Part shown: positions 17,679-26,461 of the stretch, piece after piece
Numbering within the stretch: position 1 is the first letter of the stretch
Layout: each line of letters starts with the position of its first letter
From: Acinetobacter geminorum
GTDB lineage: Bacteria > Pseudomonadota > Gammaproteobacteria > Pseudomonadales > Moraxellaceae
Direction: 5' to 3'
DNA length: 64,000 nucleotides
NCBI RefSeq assembly: GCF_013009345.1
Contig: NZ_JABELE010000007.1
Location: 114,615-178,614 of the forward strand
Notes under the pieces: generated by a model
What the model was told of the DNA's origin: nothing
Databases searched by the model: none
Seen by the model: only the letters and a program-made list of their open reading frames with translations
Program-made: the position numbers and the translations under genes

Positions 17679-18464
17679 ATGACAAAACTTTTAGACGGTA
17701 AGGTCGCTTTTATTACAGGTTCTGCAAGTGGTATCGGTCTAGAGATTGCTAAGAAATTTGCTCAAGAAGGTGCCAAAGTTGTTATTTCTGATATGAATGC
17801 TGAAAAGTGTCAAGAAACGGCGAACTCACTTAAAGAGCAAGGTTTTGATGCATTATCTGCACCATGTGATGTGACCGATGAAGATGCTTATGAACAAGCC
17901 ATTGAGCTCACTCAAAAGACCTTTGGTACAGTTGATATCTTAATTAATAATGCTGGTTTCCAGCATGTTGCGCCTATTGAAGAGTTTCCAACTGCTGTTT
18001 TTCAAAAGTTAGTTCAAGTCATGTTAACGGGGGCATTTATTGGAATTAAACATGTTCTTCCAATTATGAAAGCTCAAAAATATGGCCGTATTATTAATAT
18101 GGCTTCAATTAATGGCTTGATTGGTTTCGCTGGAAAGGCAGGTTATAACAGTGCTAAACACGGCGTAATTGGCCTAACAAAAGTTGCAGCTTTGGAATGT
18201 GCACGTGATGGTATTACGGTAAATGCTTTATGTCCGGGGTATGTAGATACACCATTGGTCCGTGGTCAAATTGCAGATTTGGCTAAAACCCGTAATGTGA
18301 GTTTAGACAGCGCACTTGAAGATGTAATTTTGGCAATGGTTCCTCAAAAGCGTTTGCTATCTGTTGAAGAAATTGCTGACTATGCGATTTTCCTTGCGAG
18401 TAGCAAAGCAGGTGGGGTAACAGGCCAAGCTGTTGTTATGGATGGTGGTTACACCGCCCAATAA
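17679..18464 (+). CDS. bdhA: 3-hydroxybutyrate dehydrogenase
   Basis: NAD-dependent short-chain dehydrogenase oxidising D-3-hydroxybutyrate to acetoacetate. Rossmann motif TGSASGIG (residues 13-20), NNAG motif within ILINNAGFQHVAPIEEFP, which is characteristic of 3-hydroxybutyrate dehydrogenases, catalytic Ser in MASINGLIGFAGKAG and Tyr/Lys in YNSAKHG. C-terminal GGYTAQ. Length 261 is normal. A clear AAGGAG site precedes the ATG. Its product feeds the AtoDA-AtoB route encoded 4-10 kb upstream. Confidence 0.92.
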   Translation: MTKLLDGKVAFITGSASGIGLEIAKKFAQEGAKVVISDMNAEKCQETANSLKEQGFDALSAPCDVTDEDAYEQAIELTQKTFGTVDILINNAGFQHVAPIEEFPTAVFQKLVQVMLTGAFIGIKHVLPIMKAQKYGRIINMASINGLIGFAGKAGYNSAKHGVIGLTKVAALECARDGITVNALCPGYVDTPLVRGQIADLAKTRNVSLDSALEDVILAMVPQKRLLSVEEIADYAIFLASSKAGGVTGQAVVMDGGYTAQ

Positions 18465-18477
18465 TTTAAGTATTTTA

Positions 18478-18512
18478 TAAAAGCCGCTTATTTAAAATAG
18501 GCGGTTTTTTTA
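18478..18512 (+). terminator. Rho-independent terminator after bdhA
   Basis: CCGCTTATTT (18484-18493) pairs with AAATAGGCGG (18495-18504), one G-U pair, then eight T. Confidence 0.8.
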
Positions 18513-18792
18513 TTCGTTAAAAATTTACGATAGTCTCCTGTTCAAAATAATGATTTATCTCTACTCTATTTGCTTATAAAAAATCTAATAAAATAAATTC
18601 GTTAAGGTATGAAATTATACTTTAAAGGTATTTAACTTATTTCTATTTTTAAAATTTAATAGAGTATGAGAAAGTAATCTTTACTCTCTTTCTTGATTCG
18701 ATATTTTTCAGGAAAACTCGTCAATTAAAGGATATTAATTGGCATACAAGTTGCTTTTTAAGCAATAAGTTATTTAGCTAGGTGAAAAGGAT
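18513..18792. other. Intergenic region before the AraC gene
   Basis: AT-rich, no gene. It should hold the AraC-gene promoter, but no operator was recognised. Confidence 0.4.
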
Positions 18793-19779
18793 ATGATATC
18801 ACTCAGCCAACAGATGGAACTCAATCATTATTCACGCAAAGCTGAATTTGCGCAGAATTTGATGTCCACAATTTGTGGTGAACACCGTCTAGACACAATT
18901 TACAAAGACACTCTCGATTTTCACTATGACGGAATGCGTTTGCCTAATAAAAAAATGGCGATCGGTACAATCAGTTATGGTGCAAACGTTGCCATCAACA
19001 TCTCAAATTTAAAAGCGTATAGCATTAGTTTACCTATACAAGGTCGACAAGCTCTTAATATTCGTGGCGCTCATTATCAATCTGATGAAAACAGGGGCCT
19101 TATTGTTTCTAATAACGATCAGCAAGATTTGATTATCGATAAAGATTGCAGAAAATTTCAGGTGGTTATTCCTGAGCGAAGTATGCAGATTGTTCTTGCA
19201 GATCTACTGAATAAACCTATAGAAGCTCCCATTATTTTTAATCCTGAAATGCACTTAGACTCTGAGCAACTTATTGGTGCGTGGTGGAAAAATATTCAGA
19301 ATTTTTTACAGCTAAAATCGCAATATAGTAATTTTTATGGTTTGCAGATGTTATCTGAAGACTATGAAAATTTTGTAATTAAAGCGTTATTGTTGTCTCA
19401 AGAAAACAACTATTCTGAAGCTTTAAAGTCACTTTCACATCAGGATGAGCCTGCTTATATCCGTAAGGTTCGTAATTTTATTATTGAACATGCACATGAA
19501 GAAATCTGTGCAGAAGACTTGCAGCGTCTGGCTGGGGTTTCAAAATCAAAATTGTATGATGAATTTCAACAATACTATGGCACCAGCCCAATGTCGTATT
19601 TAAAAAAATATCGCCTCCAACAAATTTACAAAATCCTGAGCACAACAGGTGTAGATAGAAAGGTTTCTATTTCAAAGCTTGCCTATGACTGGGGCTTTAA
19701 CCATTTAAGTCGTTTTTCTCAAGAATATCGTGAAGAGTTTGGTGAAAATCCAAGTGAGACCAAAGGCAAAATTTTCTGA
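18793..19779 (+). CDS. AraC/XylS-family activator, candidate regulator of the indole operon
   Basis: 328 residues: an N-terminal cupin-like effector domain (~40-190, IPIQGRQ-type strand SISLPIQGRQALNIRG) and two C-terminal helix-turn-helix motifs (AEDLQRLAGVSKSKLYDEFQ and ISKLAYDWGFNHLSRFSQEY, then GENPSET). The organisation is that of XylS/BenR/AntR-type activators of aromatic catabolism. A ribosome site (GAAAAGGA) fixes ATG 18793. It is convergent with the MFS gene and two genes from the iif-like operon, so it is the obvious candidate for indole-responsive control (IifR-type), an inference from position. Confidence 0.85.
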   Translation: MISLSQQMELNHYSRKAEFAQNLMSTICGEHRLDTIYKDTLDFHYDGMRLPNKKMAIGTISYGANVAINISNLKAYSISLPIQGRQALNIRGAHYQSDENRGLIVSNNDQQDLIIDKDCRKFQVVIPERSMQIVLADLLNKPIEAPIIFNPEMHLDSEQLIGAWWKNIQNFLQLKSQYSNFYGLQMLSEDYENFVIKALLLSQENNYSEALKSLSHQDEPAYIRKVRNFIIEHAHEEICAEDLQRLAGVSKSKLYDEFQQYYGTSPMSYLKKYRLQQIYKILSTTGVDRKVSISKLAYDWGFNHLSRFSQEYREEFGENPSETKGKIF

Positions 19780-19797
19780 TATTTAATTTTCCCATTA

Positions 19798-19831
19798 AAA
19801 AAACTGATTTAGTTGCCTAAATCAGTTTTTT
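19798..19831. terminator. Bidirectional Rho-independent terminator
   Basis: AAAACTGATTTAG-TTGC-CTAAATCAGTTTT, perfect 13-base stem with flanking A and T runs, between convergent AraC and MFS genes. Confidence 0.9.
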
Positions 19832-19847
19832 ATTTATCGATTGATAT

Positions 19848-21191
19848 TTATAGACTTTTTTCTAGCTTTAACACTTGTTTGTTTTTAGATTTCTCATAAA
19901 TCACTTTCAGGCTAAGTGCAATAAATGAGATGAAGGTTGGTAGTGCGAGAATAAAGAAAATACCGCTTAAGCTTAAGTTAAAAGTGAAAATGAGCGAGCC
20001 AAAGAAAGCGCCTAAAATTGCACCGATACGACCAATACCATGCATCCATGAAACACCAACTGCACGACACACTGCTGGATAGAACATAGCTGCAAGTGGC
20101 AGTAATGAAGATTGAGCGCCTGCGAGTAATGCACCAATTAAGAAAATAGTAAGACCTAATAATAAAATATTTGAGCTTACTAGACCTGCAACAATGAATA
20201 GGCCGAAGGCAATCAGATATGAATATTTAATGACTGTGGTTGGATTCAGTTTATCCATATACCACCCCATAATGGTTGCGCCAATCACACCACCAAAAGG
20301 GAAAATCGCAGCAATTAAACTAAACTGTTGAGTACTAAAACCTGCTGTTTTTAAAATCGTTGGCATCCAGCTTGTTAAAAGATAGAACACCAAAAGACTG
20401 GTAAAGCAGCAAAGCCAAAGCATGCTTGAACCCCACAGATATTTTCCTAAAACCACTTTAACCGGATTTTCATCTGATGCAGTTTCAGCTTGAGTTATAA
20501 CAAGTTTTACCGGCTCTTGAAAAGAATGACCTTGAATATTCTCTAATATACGCTGTGCTTTGTCTTGTTGATGACGTGTGATTAAGTATTGAGTTGATTC
20601 AGGTAATTTAAACAACAAAGCAACCACTAAAATTAGAGGAATGCTTCCGCCAACAATAATCACTTTTGCCCAGCCATAGCTTTCTAACAGATAAGCTGAC
20701 AGGACACCGCCACAAGAAATACCCAGCATAAATCCACAGCCAGCAAGGCCTGTAAGGAATGCTTTACGTTTTACAGGCATATACTCAGAAACAATCGTAC
20801 TGATGTTGGGCATGGCTGCGCCTAAACCAATACCTGTAATAAAGCGATAAATCATTAAGTCTTGAGTTGAATTAGCAAAGCCACACAAAATCGTAAATAT
20901 GGAAAATAAAAGGCTTGTAACAACAATAACGCCTTTACGGCCAAACTTATCGGATAGAGGCCCAGAAATAATTGCACCAATCGACATACCAACTAAAGCA
21001 GCACTTAAAACTGGAGCAAGCTGAGGCTTGGTAATTCCCCAATCGTCGAGCAATGCTGGAGCAACAAAACCAATAATTCCTGTATCTAGACCATCACAGA
21101 AGAAGACAAAAAAGCCTAGGATAAAAACCATCCACTGTAATGGAGACAGTTTTTCGCGATTGATAATCGTGTTTGCATCTATCGTTTTCAT
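19848..21191 (-). CDS. MFS aromatic acid:H+ symporter (AAHS family)
   Basis: 447-residue inner-membrane permease with twelve predicted helices. TM1 carries the AAHS signature FFCDGLDTGIIGFVAPAL (compare DGFD in PcaK/BenK), loop 2-3 reads GPLSDKFGRKG, and the central region has GIGLGAAMPNISTIVSEY. These families take up aromatic acids such as 4-hydroxybenzoate, benzoate or related ring acids. It is divergent from the iif-like operon and may import anthranilate or an indole-derived acid. The substrate is not fixed by sequence. Confidence 0.87.
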   Translation of the reverse strand: MKTIDANTIINREKLSPLQWMVFILGFFVFFCDGLDTGIIGFVAPALLDDWGITKPQLAPVLSAALVGMSIGAIISGPLSDKFGRKGVIVVTSLLFSIFTILCGFANSTQDLMIYRFITGIGLGAAMPNISTIVSEYMPVKRKAFLTGLAGCGFMLGISCGGVLSAYLLESYGWAKVIIVGGSIPLILVVALLFKLPESTQYLITRHQQDKAQRILENIQGHSFQEPVKLVITQAETASDENPVKVVLGKYLWGSSMLWLCCFTSLLVFYLLTSWMPTILKTAGFSTQQFSLIAAIFPFGGVIGATIMGWYMDKLNPTTVIKYSYLIAFGLFIVAGLVSSNILLLGLTIFLIGALLAGAQSSLLPLAAMFYPAVCRAVGVSWMHGIGRIGAILGAFFGSLIFTFNLSLSGIFFILALPTFISFIALSLKVIYEKSKNKQVLKLEKSL

Positions 21192-21519
21192 ATGTATTCC
21201 TTCTTAAAATTATTTAATTCCCTGAGTAATTCAATGTATTCGTTACAAAACCTGTATCTTTGATTGAACTATTTTTAGCCAGTCTTCACTATCCAATAAG
21301 TCCTAATCTTCATCCATATTTTCCAAATTAGATAAAAAGCAGTAATTTAATTTTTTAATTTAAGTTTTGAAATATAGATGTTTCTTTGTTTCTAATTTTT
21401 ATCCAGTTTGATTGATTTTGATAATTGCGCAGAGATTGGATAATGATTGCAGCTTTTGGACAGTCTAAAAAAAATTTCAGATAGAAGATAAAGCCATAAC
21501 AATGTCAGGAGTTGACAAT
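21192..21519. other. Divergent promoter region between permease and iif-like operon
   Basis: About 330 bases with no gene. TATCCAAT near 21290 recurs inverted (ATTGGATA, 21435-21442). The right end holds a XylS-type direct repeat described separately. Confidence 0.5.
21428..21462 (+). promoter_or_regulatory. Degenerate XylS/AntR-type operator upstream of iifA
   Basis: CGCA-N6-GGATA (21428-21442) and TGCA-N6-GGACA (21448-21462) form two direct repeats of the TGCA-N6-GGNTA box, 5 bases apart. The second overlaps a TTGGAC -35-like element. The layout matches AraC/XylS activation and resembles the box in front of antA. Confidence 0.5.
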
Positions 21520-22770
21520 ATGGCTGGTCAAACCATTCAAATTAAAACTGCATCTGGAAAGCAGTTCAGTGCATATCTAGCGACGCCAGAAACAGGAAAA
21601 GGACCTGGAGTGGTGCTTTGTCAGGAAATCTTTGGGGTGAATGCAGCAATGCGGGAAAAGGCAGATTTTCTTGCAGAAGAAGGCTATACCGTTTTAGTAC
21701 CTGATTTATTTTGGCGTGTAGCACCTAATATTGAACTGGGTTACACACCAGAAGATTTTCAAAAAGCTTTTGAACTTTATCAGCAATATGACGAAAACCT
21801 CGGTGTTGAAGATATTCAAGACAGCTTAGCTTTTTTAAAGACACGACCAGAATGTGATACCTCTACAGGTCTCGGCGTGGTGGGCTATTGTTTAGGTGGA
21901 AAGCTAGCTTACTTGGCAGGCTGTCGACTTTCTGAAGTAGCATGTGCCGTAGGTTATTACGGTGTAGGTATTGAAAAAGCCTTAGATGAGTTAGCTAACG
22001 TAAAAGGGCGTTTGGTTTTACATATTGCAGAACTGGACCAATTTACACCGCCAGATGCGAGACAAACGATTGTCGATGCAGCTAACCGATATTCAAATGT
22101 ACAAGCTTATGTTTACGAAGGTGTTGATCATGCCTTTGCACGACCAAAAAGCAACCATTACCACAAACCTTCAGCACGCTTTGCTCACGAGCGTACAGTA
22201 ACAGCACTACATGAAACGATTGGGCCGAAATATGACCTAGTGGCGCTATGGGAAGAGCATATTCGTCATGAGTTCGATACGCGTGATGTCCCAGCAACCA
22301 TGGCAACAATGGTCGCAGAACCTTATGTCAACCATATTCCAACCTTAACTGGTGGTGTAGGCCAAAGCCAGCTTGCTCGTTTTTATCAATATCATTTTGT
22401 TCACCAAAACCCGAAAGATATGAAGATCACCTCGATCTCTCGTACGGTTGGCTCAACGCAAGTAGTAGACGAGTTCATTATGAGCTTTACCCACGACGCT
22501 GAAATTGACTGGTTATTACCGGGTGTAAAACCAACCGGTAAATACGTCGAGATTCCAATGTTAGGTGTGATCCAGTTTAGAGGGTCAAAGTTGTGCCATG
22601 AGCATATTTACTGGGACCAAGCGTCTGTACTTGTTCAAATTGGTTTATTAGACCCAACAGGCTTACCAGTTGCAGGTGTCGAGACAGCACGAAAACTTCT
22701 TGATGAAGATCTTCCTTCCAATACGTTGATGCCATCTTGGTCAAGTAGCGAAGGCAAGCCAGTCAATTAA
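21520..22770 (+). CDS. iifA: Dienelactone-hydrolase/SnoaL two-domain protein, IifA-type ring-opening enzyme
   Basis: N-terminal dienelactone-hydrolase domain (~1-235) with the complete triad: nucleophile Cys124 in GYCLGGKLA, Asp173 in AELDQFTPP, His204 in VDHAFARP (numbering from ATG 21520). The C-terminal ~170 residues (from VALWEEHIRHEFDTRD) resemble a SnoaL/NTF2-like fold. ATG 21520 is preferred over ATG 21502 because TCAGGAG lies nine bases before it. In the described Acinetobacter iif pathway the first gene product opens 3-hydroxyindolin-2-one to anthranilate without cofactor. Gene order here (this, SDR, StyA-like, flavin reductase) matches that operon. Function is by synteny, the fold by sequence. 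Confidence 0.75.
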   Translation: MAGQTIQIKTASGKQFSAYLATPETGKGPGVVLCQEIFGVNAAMREKADFLAEEGYTVLVPDLFWRVAPNIELGYTPEDFQKAFELYQQYDENLGVEDIQDSLAFLKTRPECDTSTGLGVVGYCLGGKLAYLAGCRLSEVACAVGYYGVGIEKALDELANVKGRLVLHIAELDQFTPPDARQTIVDAANRYSNVQAYVYEGVDHAFARPKSNHYHKPSARFAHERTVTALHETIGPKYDLVALWEEHIRHEFDTRDVPATMATMVAEPYVNHIPTLTGGVGQSQLARFYQYHFVHQNPKDMKITSISRTVGSTQVVDEFIMSFTHDAEIDWLLPGVKPTGKYVEIPMLGVIQFRGSKLCHEHIYWDQASVLVQIGLLDPTGLPVAGVETARKLLDEDLPSNTLMPSWSSSEGKPVN

Positions 22771-22782
22771 GGAGTATTTGCA

Positions 22783-23568
22783 ATGAATATAAATTTAAAA
22801 GGAAAAGTCGCTGTAGTGAGTGGCGGTGCAACACTCATTGGCAAAGCCGTTGTACAAGCCTTGGTGAGTGCAGGTGCTCATGTCGCTATCTTAGATATTG
22901 ATGCCAAAGGCAAGGCAATTGCAGAAAGCTTTAACCATGATGTGATGTTTATTCAAACAGATTTAACCAGCGATGCAGCCATTCAACAAGCTGTGGCGGA
23001 TATTCACCAACATTTAGGTGAAGTGAGTTACTTGGTGAATTTGGCATGTACATATTTAGATGACGGTTTTAAATCTTCACGTCAGGACTGGTTACAAGCA
23101 CTCGATCTTAATTTGGTCTCTAACGTTGAGATGAGCCGTGCTTTATACCATGACCTAAAAAAGCAACAAGGTTCAATCGTTAACTTTACTTCAATCTCGG
23201 CCAAAGTGGCGCAAACAGGGCGCTGGTTATATCCAGTTTCCAAAGCCGCAATACGTCAACTCACACAAAGCATGGCAATGGATTTTGCTGCCGACGGTAT
23301 TCGCGTCAATTCTGTTTCACCGGGTTGGACATGGTCTCGTGTGATTGCAGAAGTCAGTAGCAATAACCGTGAAAAAGCCGATAGCGTGGCAGCCGATTAT
23401 CACTTACTAGGCCGATTAGGTCATCCCGAAGAAGTCGCCAATGTGGTTCTGTTTTTATTGTCACCTGCTGCGAGTTTTGTCACCGGAGCAGATTATGCGG
23501 TCGATGGCGGATATTCAGTAATGGGCCCTGAAGGATCACAGCCCGCTATTCCACGTTTAGCCGAATAG
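22783..23568 (+). CDS. iifB: Short-chain dehydrogenase, IifB-type dihydrodiol dehydrogenase
   Basis: 261-residue SDR. The nucleotide loop is the variant SGGATLIGKAV rather than TGxxxGIG, catalytic residues are Ser in NFTSISAKVAQTG and Tyr/Lys in YPVSKAAIRQL, and the C-terminus has AVDGGYSVMGPEG. In the iif pathway this enzyme oxidises the indole 2,3-dihydrodiol to 3-hydroxyindolin-2-one with NAD. It sits 12 bases after iifA with its own AAGGAG site, in one operon. The SDR call is certain. The specific substrate rests on gene order. Confidence 0.78.
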   Translation: MNINLKGKVAVVSGGATLIGKAVVQALVSAGAHVAILDIDAKGKAIAESFNHDVMFIQTDLTSDAAIQQAVADIHQHLGEVSYLVNLACTYLDDGFKSSRQDWLQALDLNLVSNVEMSRALYHDLKKQQGSIVNFTSISAKVAQTGRWLYPVSKAAIRQLTQSMAMDFAADGIRVNSVSPGWTWSRVIAEVSSNNREKADSVAADYHLLGRLGHPEEVANVVLFLLSPAASFVTGADYAVDGGYSVMGPEGSQPAIPRLAE

Positions 23569-23608
23569 CACAGCGTTTTAACACATTTAGAAAATTATGG
23601 AGAAGATT

Positions 23609-24847
23609 ATGCGCCGTATTGCAATTGTTGGAGCAGGACAGTCTGGTTTACAGCTTGGTTTGGGCTTATTAGATACAGGTTACGACGTGACAATGATCAC
23701 TAACCGAACTGCCGATGAAATCCGTCAAGGTAAAGTTATGTCAAGCCAATGTATGTTTCATACCGCTTTACAAACTGAACGTGACTTAGGTTTAAATTTT
23801 TGGGAAGAAAAATGTCCAGCGGTGGAAGGCATTGGGCTGGCTTTAGTTAACCCTGAAAATGGTGGTAAAGCATTTGAATGGAGTGCTCGTCTTGAGCGCT
23901 ACGCTCAATCGGTCGATCAACGCGTCAAAATGCCATATTGGATGGAAGAGTTTGAACGCCGTGGTGGTCAATTGGTGATTCAGGATGTGGGTATAGAAGA
24001 GTTAGAACAACTTGCAAACGACTACGAGCTTGTATTACTCGCGGCTGGTAAAGGTGAGGTTGTTAAGCAATTTGAGCGTGATGATGTAAGAAGTGTTTTT
24101 GATAAGCCTCAACGCGCTTTGGCTTTGACCTATGTCAAAAATATGAAGCCAATTTCACCTTATTCACGTGTGACTTTTAATATTATTCCTGAAGTCGGTG
24201 AGTACTTTTCTTTTCCGGCACTGACTATCAATGGACCCTGCGACATCATGGTGTTTGAAGGAATTCCAAATGGGCCAATGGACTGCTGGCAAGATGTCAA
24301 AACACCTGAACAGCACCTGCAATGCAGTCTGAACTTACTCAAGAAATTTGTGCCTTGGGAATATGAACGCTGCACAAATGTTGAGTTAACCGATGCCGGT
24401 GGATATTTAGCAGGGCGTTTCCCGCCGACCGTACGCAAACCCGTTTTAACCTTACCGTCTGGCAAGAAGATTTTTGGCATGGCAGATGCCTTAGTGGTCA
24501 ATGACCCGATTACCGGTCAAGGCTCAAACAATGCGGCTAAGTGTAGCAAGATCTATTTCGATGCCATTTTAGCCAATGATAATCAAAGCTTTAGCGAACA
24601 ATGGATGGTTCAAACTTTTGAACGCTATTGGGCTTATGCAGAAAAAGTCGTGGCTTGGACCAATAGCTTGTTGTTACCACCAGAGCCTCATGTTGTTGAT
24701 CTATTAGCAGCTGCAAGCCAAAACCAGAGCATTGCTTCAATTATGGCCAATAACTTTGATGACCCACGCGCTTTTGCTCCTTGGTGGTTTGATGCAGACC
24801 AGGCTCAGACATTCTTAGCGTCAAAAACCGCAGCAAAAGTCGCTTAA
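23609..24847 (+). CDS. iifC: StyA-like FAD-dependent monooxygenase, IifC-type indole oxygenase
   Basis: Single-component-FAD oxygenase of the styrene/indole monooxygenase group, using reduced FAD delivered by the reductase encoded next. Rossmann GxGxxG at the N-terminus (IAIVGAGQSGLQLGLGLL), the conserved KVMSSQCMFHTAL block, LLAAGKG, and the C-terminal FAD region DALVVNDPITGQGSNNAAK. ATG 23609 (MRRIAIVG) is chosen because GGAGAAG precedes it at the right distance. ATG 23597 overlaps that site. 412 residues, usual for StyA/IndA. Expected to oxidise the indole 2,3-bond, which is also why such enzymes yield indigo. Confidence 0.85.
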   Translation: MRRIAIVGAGQSGLQLGLGLLDTGYDVTMITNRTADEIRQGKVMSSQCMFHTALQTERDLGLNFWEEKCPAVEGIGLALVNPENGGKAFEWSARLERYAQSVDQRVKMPYWMEEFERRGGQLVIQDVGIEELEQLANDYELVLLAAGKGEVVKQFERDDVRSVFDKPQRALALTYVKNMKPISPYSRVTFNIIPEVGEYFSFPALTINGPCDIMVFEGIPNGPMDCWQDVKTPEQHLQCSLNLLKKFVPWEYERCTNVELTDAGGYLAGRFPPTVRKPVLTLPSGKKIFGMADALVVNDPITGQGSNNAAKCSKIYFDAILANDNQSFSEQWMVQTFERYWAYAEKVVAWTNSLLLPPEPHVVDLLAAASQNQSIASIMANNFDDPRAFAPWWFDADQAQTFLASKTAAKVA

Positions 24848-24875
24848 GGTCAAAATATCAAAGGGAGATTTAAAA

Positions 24876-25406
24876 ATGGTCAAAATTGAAACTTTAGCTT
24901 TGCAAGCGATTAATACTGAAAACCCAAGAGAAATTCGTAACTTGCTTGGTCAGTTTGCAACTGGCGTTACCGTGATTACAACTCGTGGAAAAGATGGCCG
25001 GAAAATAGGTATGACAGCCAATTCATTTTCATCGCTGTCTTTAGATCCACCATTAATTTTGTGGAGTCTTTCAAAAACAGCGCCAAGTTTGTCTGATTTT
25101 GTAGAAGCTGAATATTTTGCCATTCACATGTTGGCACAAGAGCATCATCAGCTTTCGGGGCATTTTGCTCGAGGTGCCGAAGACAAATTTGCAGGCATTG
25201 CCCATCAACAATGCAATGCTGGCGTTCCAATTTTGACCGATGCACTCGCAACCTTGGTTTGCCGCAATGTAAATCAGTATGAAGGCGGCGATCACCTGAT
25301 TTTTATTGGCCAAATTGAACAGTACCAACAATGCCAAGGTGAGCCTTTGGTATTCCACGCAGGAAAGTATCGGATTGTTGCTGAGCATCCAGAATTAGCC
25401 CATTAA
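24876..25406 (+). CDS. iifD: Flavin reductase, IifD-type partner of the monooxygenase
   Basis: 176-residue flavin-reductase-like domain (split-barrel FMN binding) that uses NADH to reduce free flavin for the StyA-like oxygenase. Family motifs are LGQFATGVTVITTRG, MTANSFSSLSLDPPLILWSLSK and the C-terminal GGDHLIFIGQIEQY. A GGGAG site precedes ATG 24876, 28 bases after iifC. A terminator follows at once, so it ends the four-gene core operon. Confidence 0.87.
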   Translation: MVKIETLALQAINTENPREIRNLLGQFATGVTVITTRGKDGRKIGMTANSFSSLSLDPPLILWSLSKTAPSLSDFVEAEYFAIHMLAQEHHQLSGHFARGAEDKFAGIAHQQCNAGVPILTDALATLVCRNVNQYEGGDHLIFIGQIEQYQQCQGEPLVFHAGKYRIVAEHPELAH

Positions 25407-25414
25407 TTCACCAC

Positions 25415-25444
25415 AATCACGATCAATCCGGTCGTGATTTTTTA
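25415..25444 (+). terminator. Terminator between iifD and the outer-membrane gene
   Basis: AATCACGA (25415-25422) and TCGTGATT (25432-25439) with a 9-base loop and T-run. Read-through would place the outer-membrane gene in the same unit at lower level. Confidence 0.75.
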
Positions 25445-25458
25445 TAGGAAATAAGAAG

Positions 25459-26406
25459 ATGAAAAGCACTTTAATTAAACATGGATTTTTAGCAGGGACA
25501 TTGTTGGGTTTGCCATTGGTTACACATGCCTATGATTTACCGACCGTAAACTTAGGTATGACCAGCTTTCTCGATGGCGGTTTACCCGCAGGGCCCGGCT
25601 GGTATGCTCAAACCTATTTTCAAAATTACGATAGCAGTAAACTGGTCGATGCCAATGGACAAAAACTCAGTTTACCTAAAACTGATTTAAATTATCAAGT
25701 ACTGGTTGAGCAGATTAGTTATTTATCGAATGTCCGAGTAAAAGATAAAGCCAGCCTAGGTATAAATTTTTTAATTCCTTTTGTCAGCAAAATGGATATG
25801 GATGATGGCTTGAATAATCTTGCAATTAAGGCCCAAAGTGGCTTTGGGGACATTATGATTGGACCTTTTATTCAGTTTGATCCAGTCATGGGGGCACAAG
25901 GGCCGAAGTTTGTACATCGTTTTGAGTTTCAGGTGAATTTACCTACTGGGGAATACGACCAGCAAAAAGATATTAACCCAAGTAATAACGCTGTCTCATT
26001 TGATCCTTATTGGGCTGCAACATATTGGTTTAATCCAAAATGGACAGCTTCAACGCGTATCCATTATCTCTATAACTTTAAAAATAATGACCCAAGCTAT
26101 GCGTTTGCCGGAGCAAATGATATGCAAGCTGGGCAAGCAATTCATGTAAACTTTGCAACCGACTATGCCATTACCGAACAGTTCCGCTTGGGACTAAATG
26201 GTTATTGGCTAAAACAAGTGACCGATACAGAAGTCGATAGTGAAAAAGTCAAAGGTCGACGTGAGCAAGTCTGGGCGATTGGTCCGGGTGCGATGTATAG
26301 TTTTTCTAAAAATGATCATCTAGTCGCAAATGCTTATTTTGAGCAAGATGCTGAAAACCGCCCAGAAGGAACACGACTACAAGTTCGTTATGTCCATCAT
26401 TTCTAA
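25459..26406 (+). CDS. Outer-membrane channel of the phenol MetA-degradation family
   Basis: 315 residues with a signal peptide (MKSTLIKHGFLAGTLLG, cleavage near THA-YDL) and an amphipathic beta-strand pattern throughout, ending in the strand LQVRYVHHF with terminal Phe. The start GMTSFLDGGLPAGPGWY and the FEFQVNLPTGEYDQ segment are typical of the MetA-pathway putative transporter family found beside aromatic-catabolism genes. It probably lets indole or aromatic acids cross the outer membrane. It follows iifD by 52 bases with a terminator hairpin between. Confidence 0.78.
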   Translation: MKSTLIKHGFLAGTLLGLPLVTHAYDLPTVNLGMTSFLDGGLPAGPGWYAQTYFQNYDSSKLVDANGQKLSLPKTDLNYQVLVEQISYLSNVRVKDKASLGINFLIPFVSKMDMDDGLNNLAIKAQSGFGDIMIGPFIQFDPVMGAQGPKFVHRFEFQVNLPTGEYDQQKDINPSNNAVSFDPYWAATYWFNPKWTASTRIHYLYNFKNNDPSYAFAGANDMQAGQAIHVNFATDYAITEQFRLGLNGYWLKQVTDTEVDSEKVKGRREQVWAIGPGAMYSFSKNDHLVANAYFEQDAENRPEGTRLQVRYVHHF

Positions 26407-26414
26407 GTCATAAA

Positions 26415-26450
26415 AAAAGCCTTTTATATCAACAAATATAAAAGGCTTTT
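26415..26450. terminator. Bidirectional Rho-independent terminator
   Basis: AAAAGCCTTTTATAT (26415-26429) and ATATAAAAGGCTTTT (26436-26450), perfect 15-base arms with loop CAACAA, between convergent genes. Confidence 0.9.
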
Positions 26451-26461
26451 ATCTATTTGTT

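Noticed and set aside
24160..24501. 113-codon minus-strand frame
   Set aside because: Antisense shadow of the StyA-like oxygenase gene without ribosome site.
25071..25388. 105-codon minus-strand frame
   Set aside because: Antisense shadow of the flavin reductase gene.
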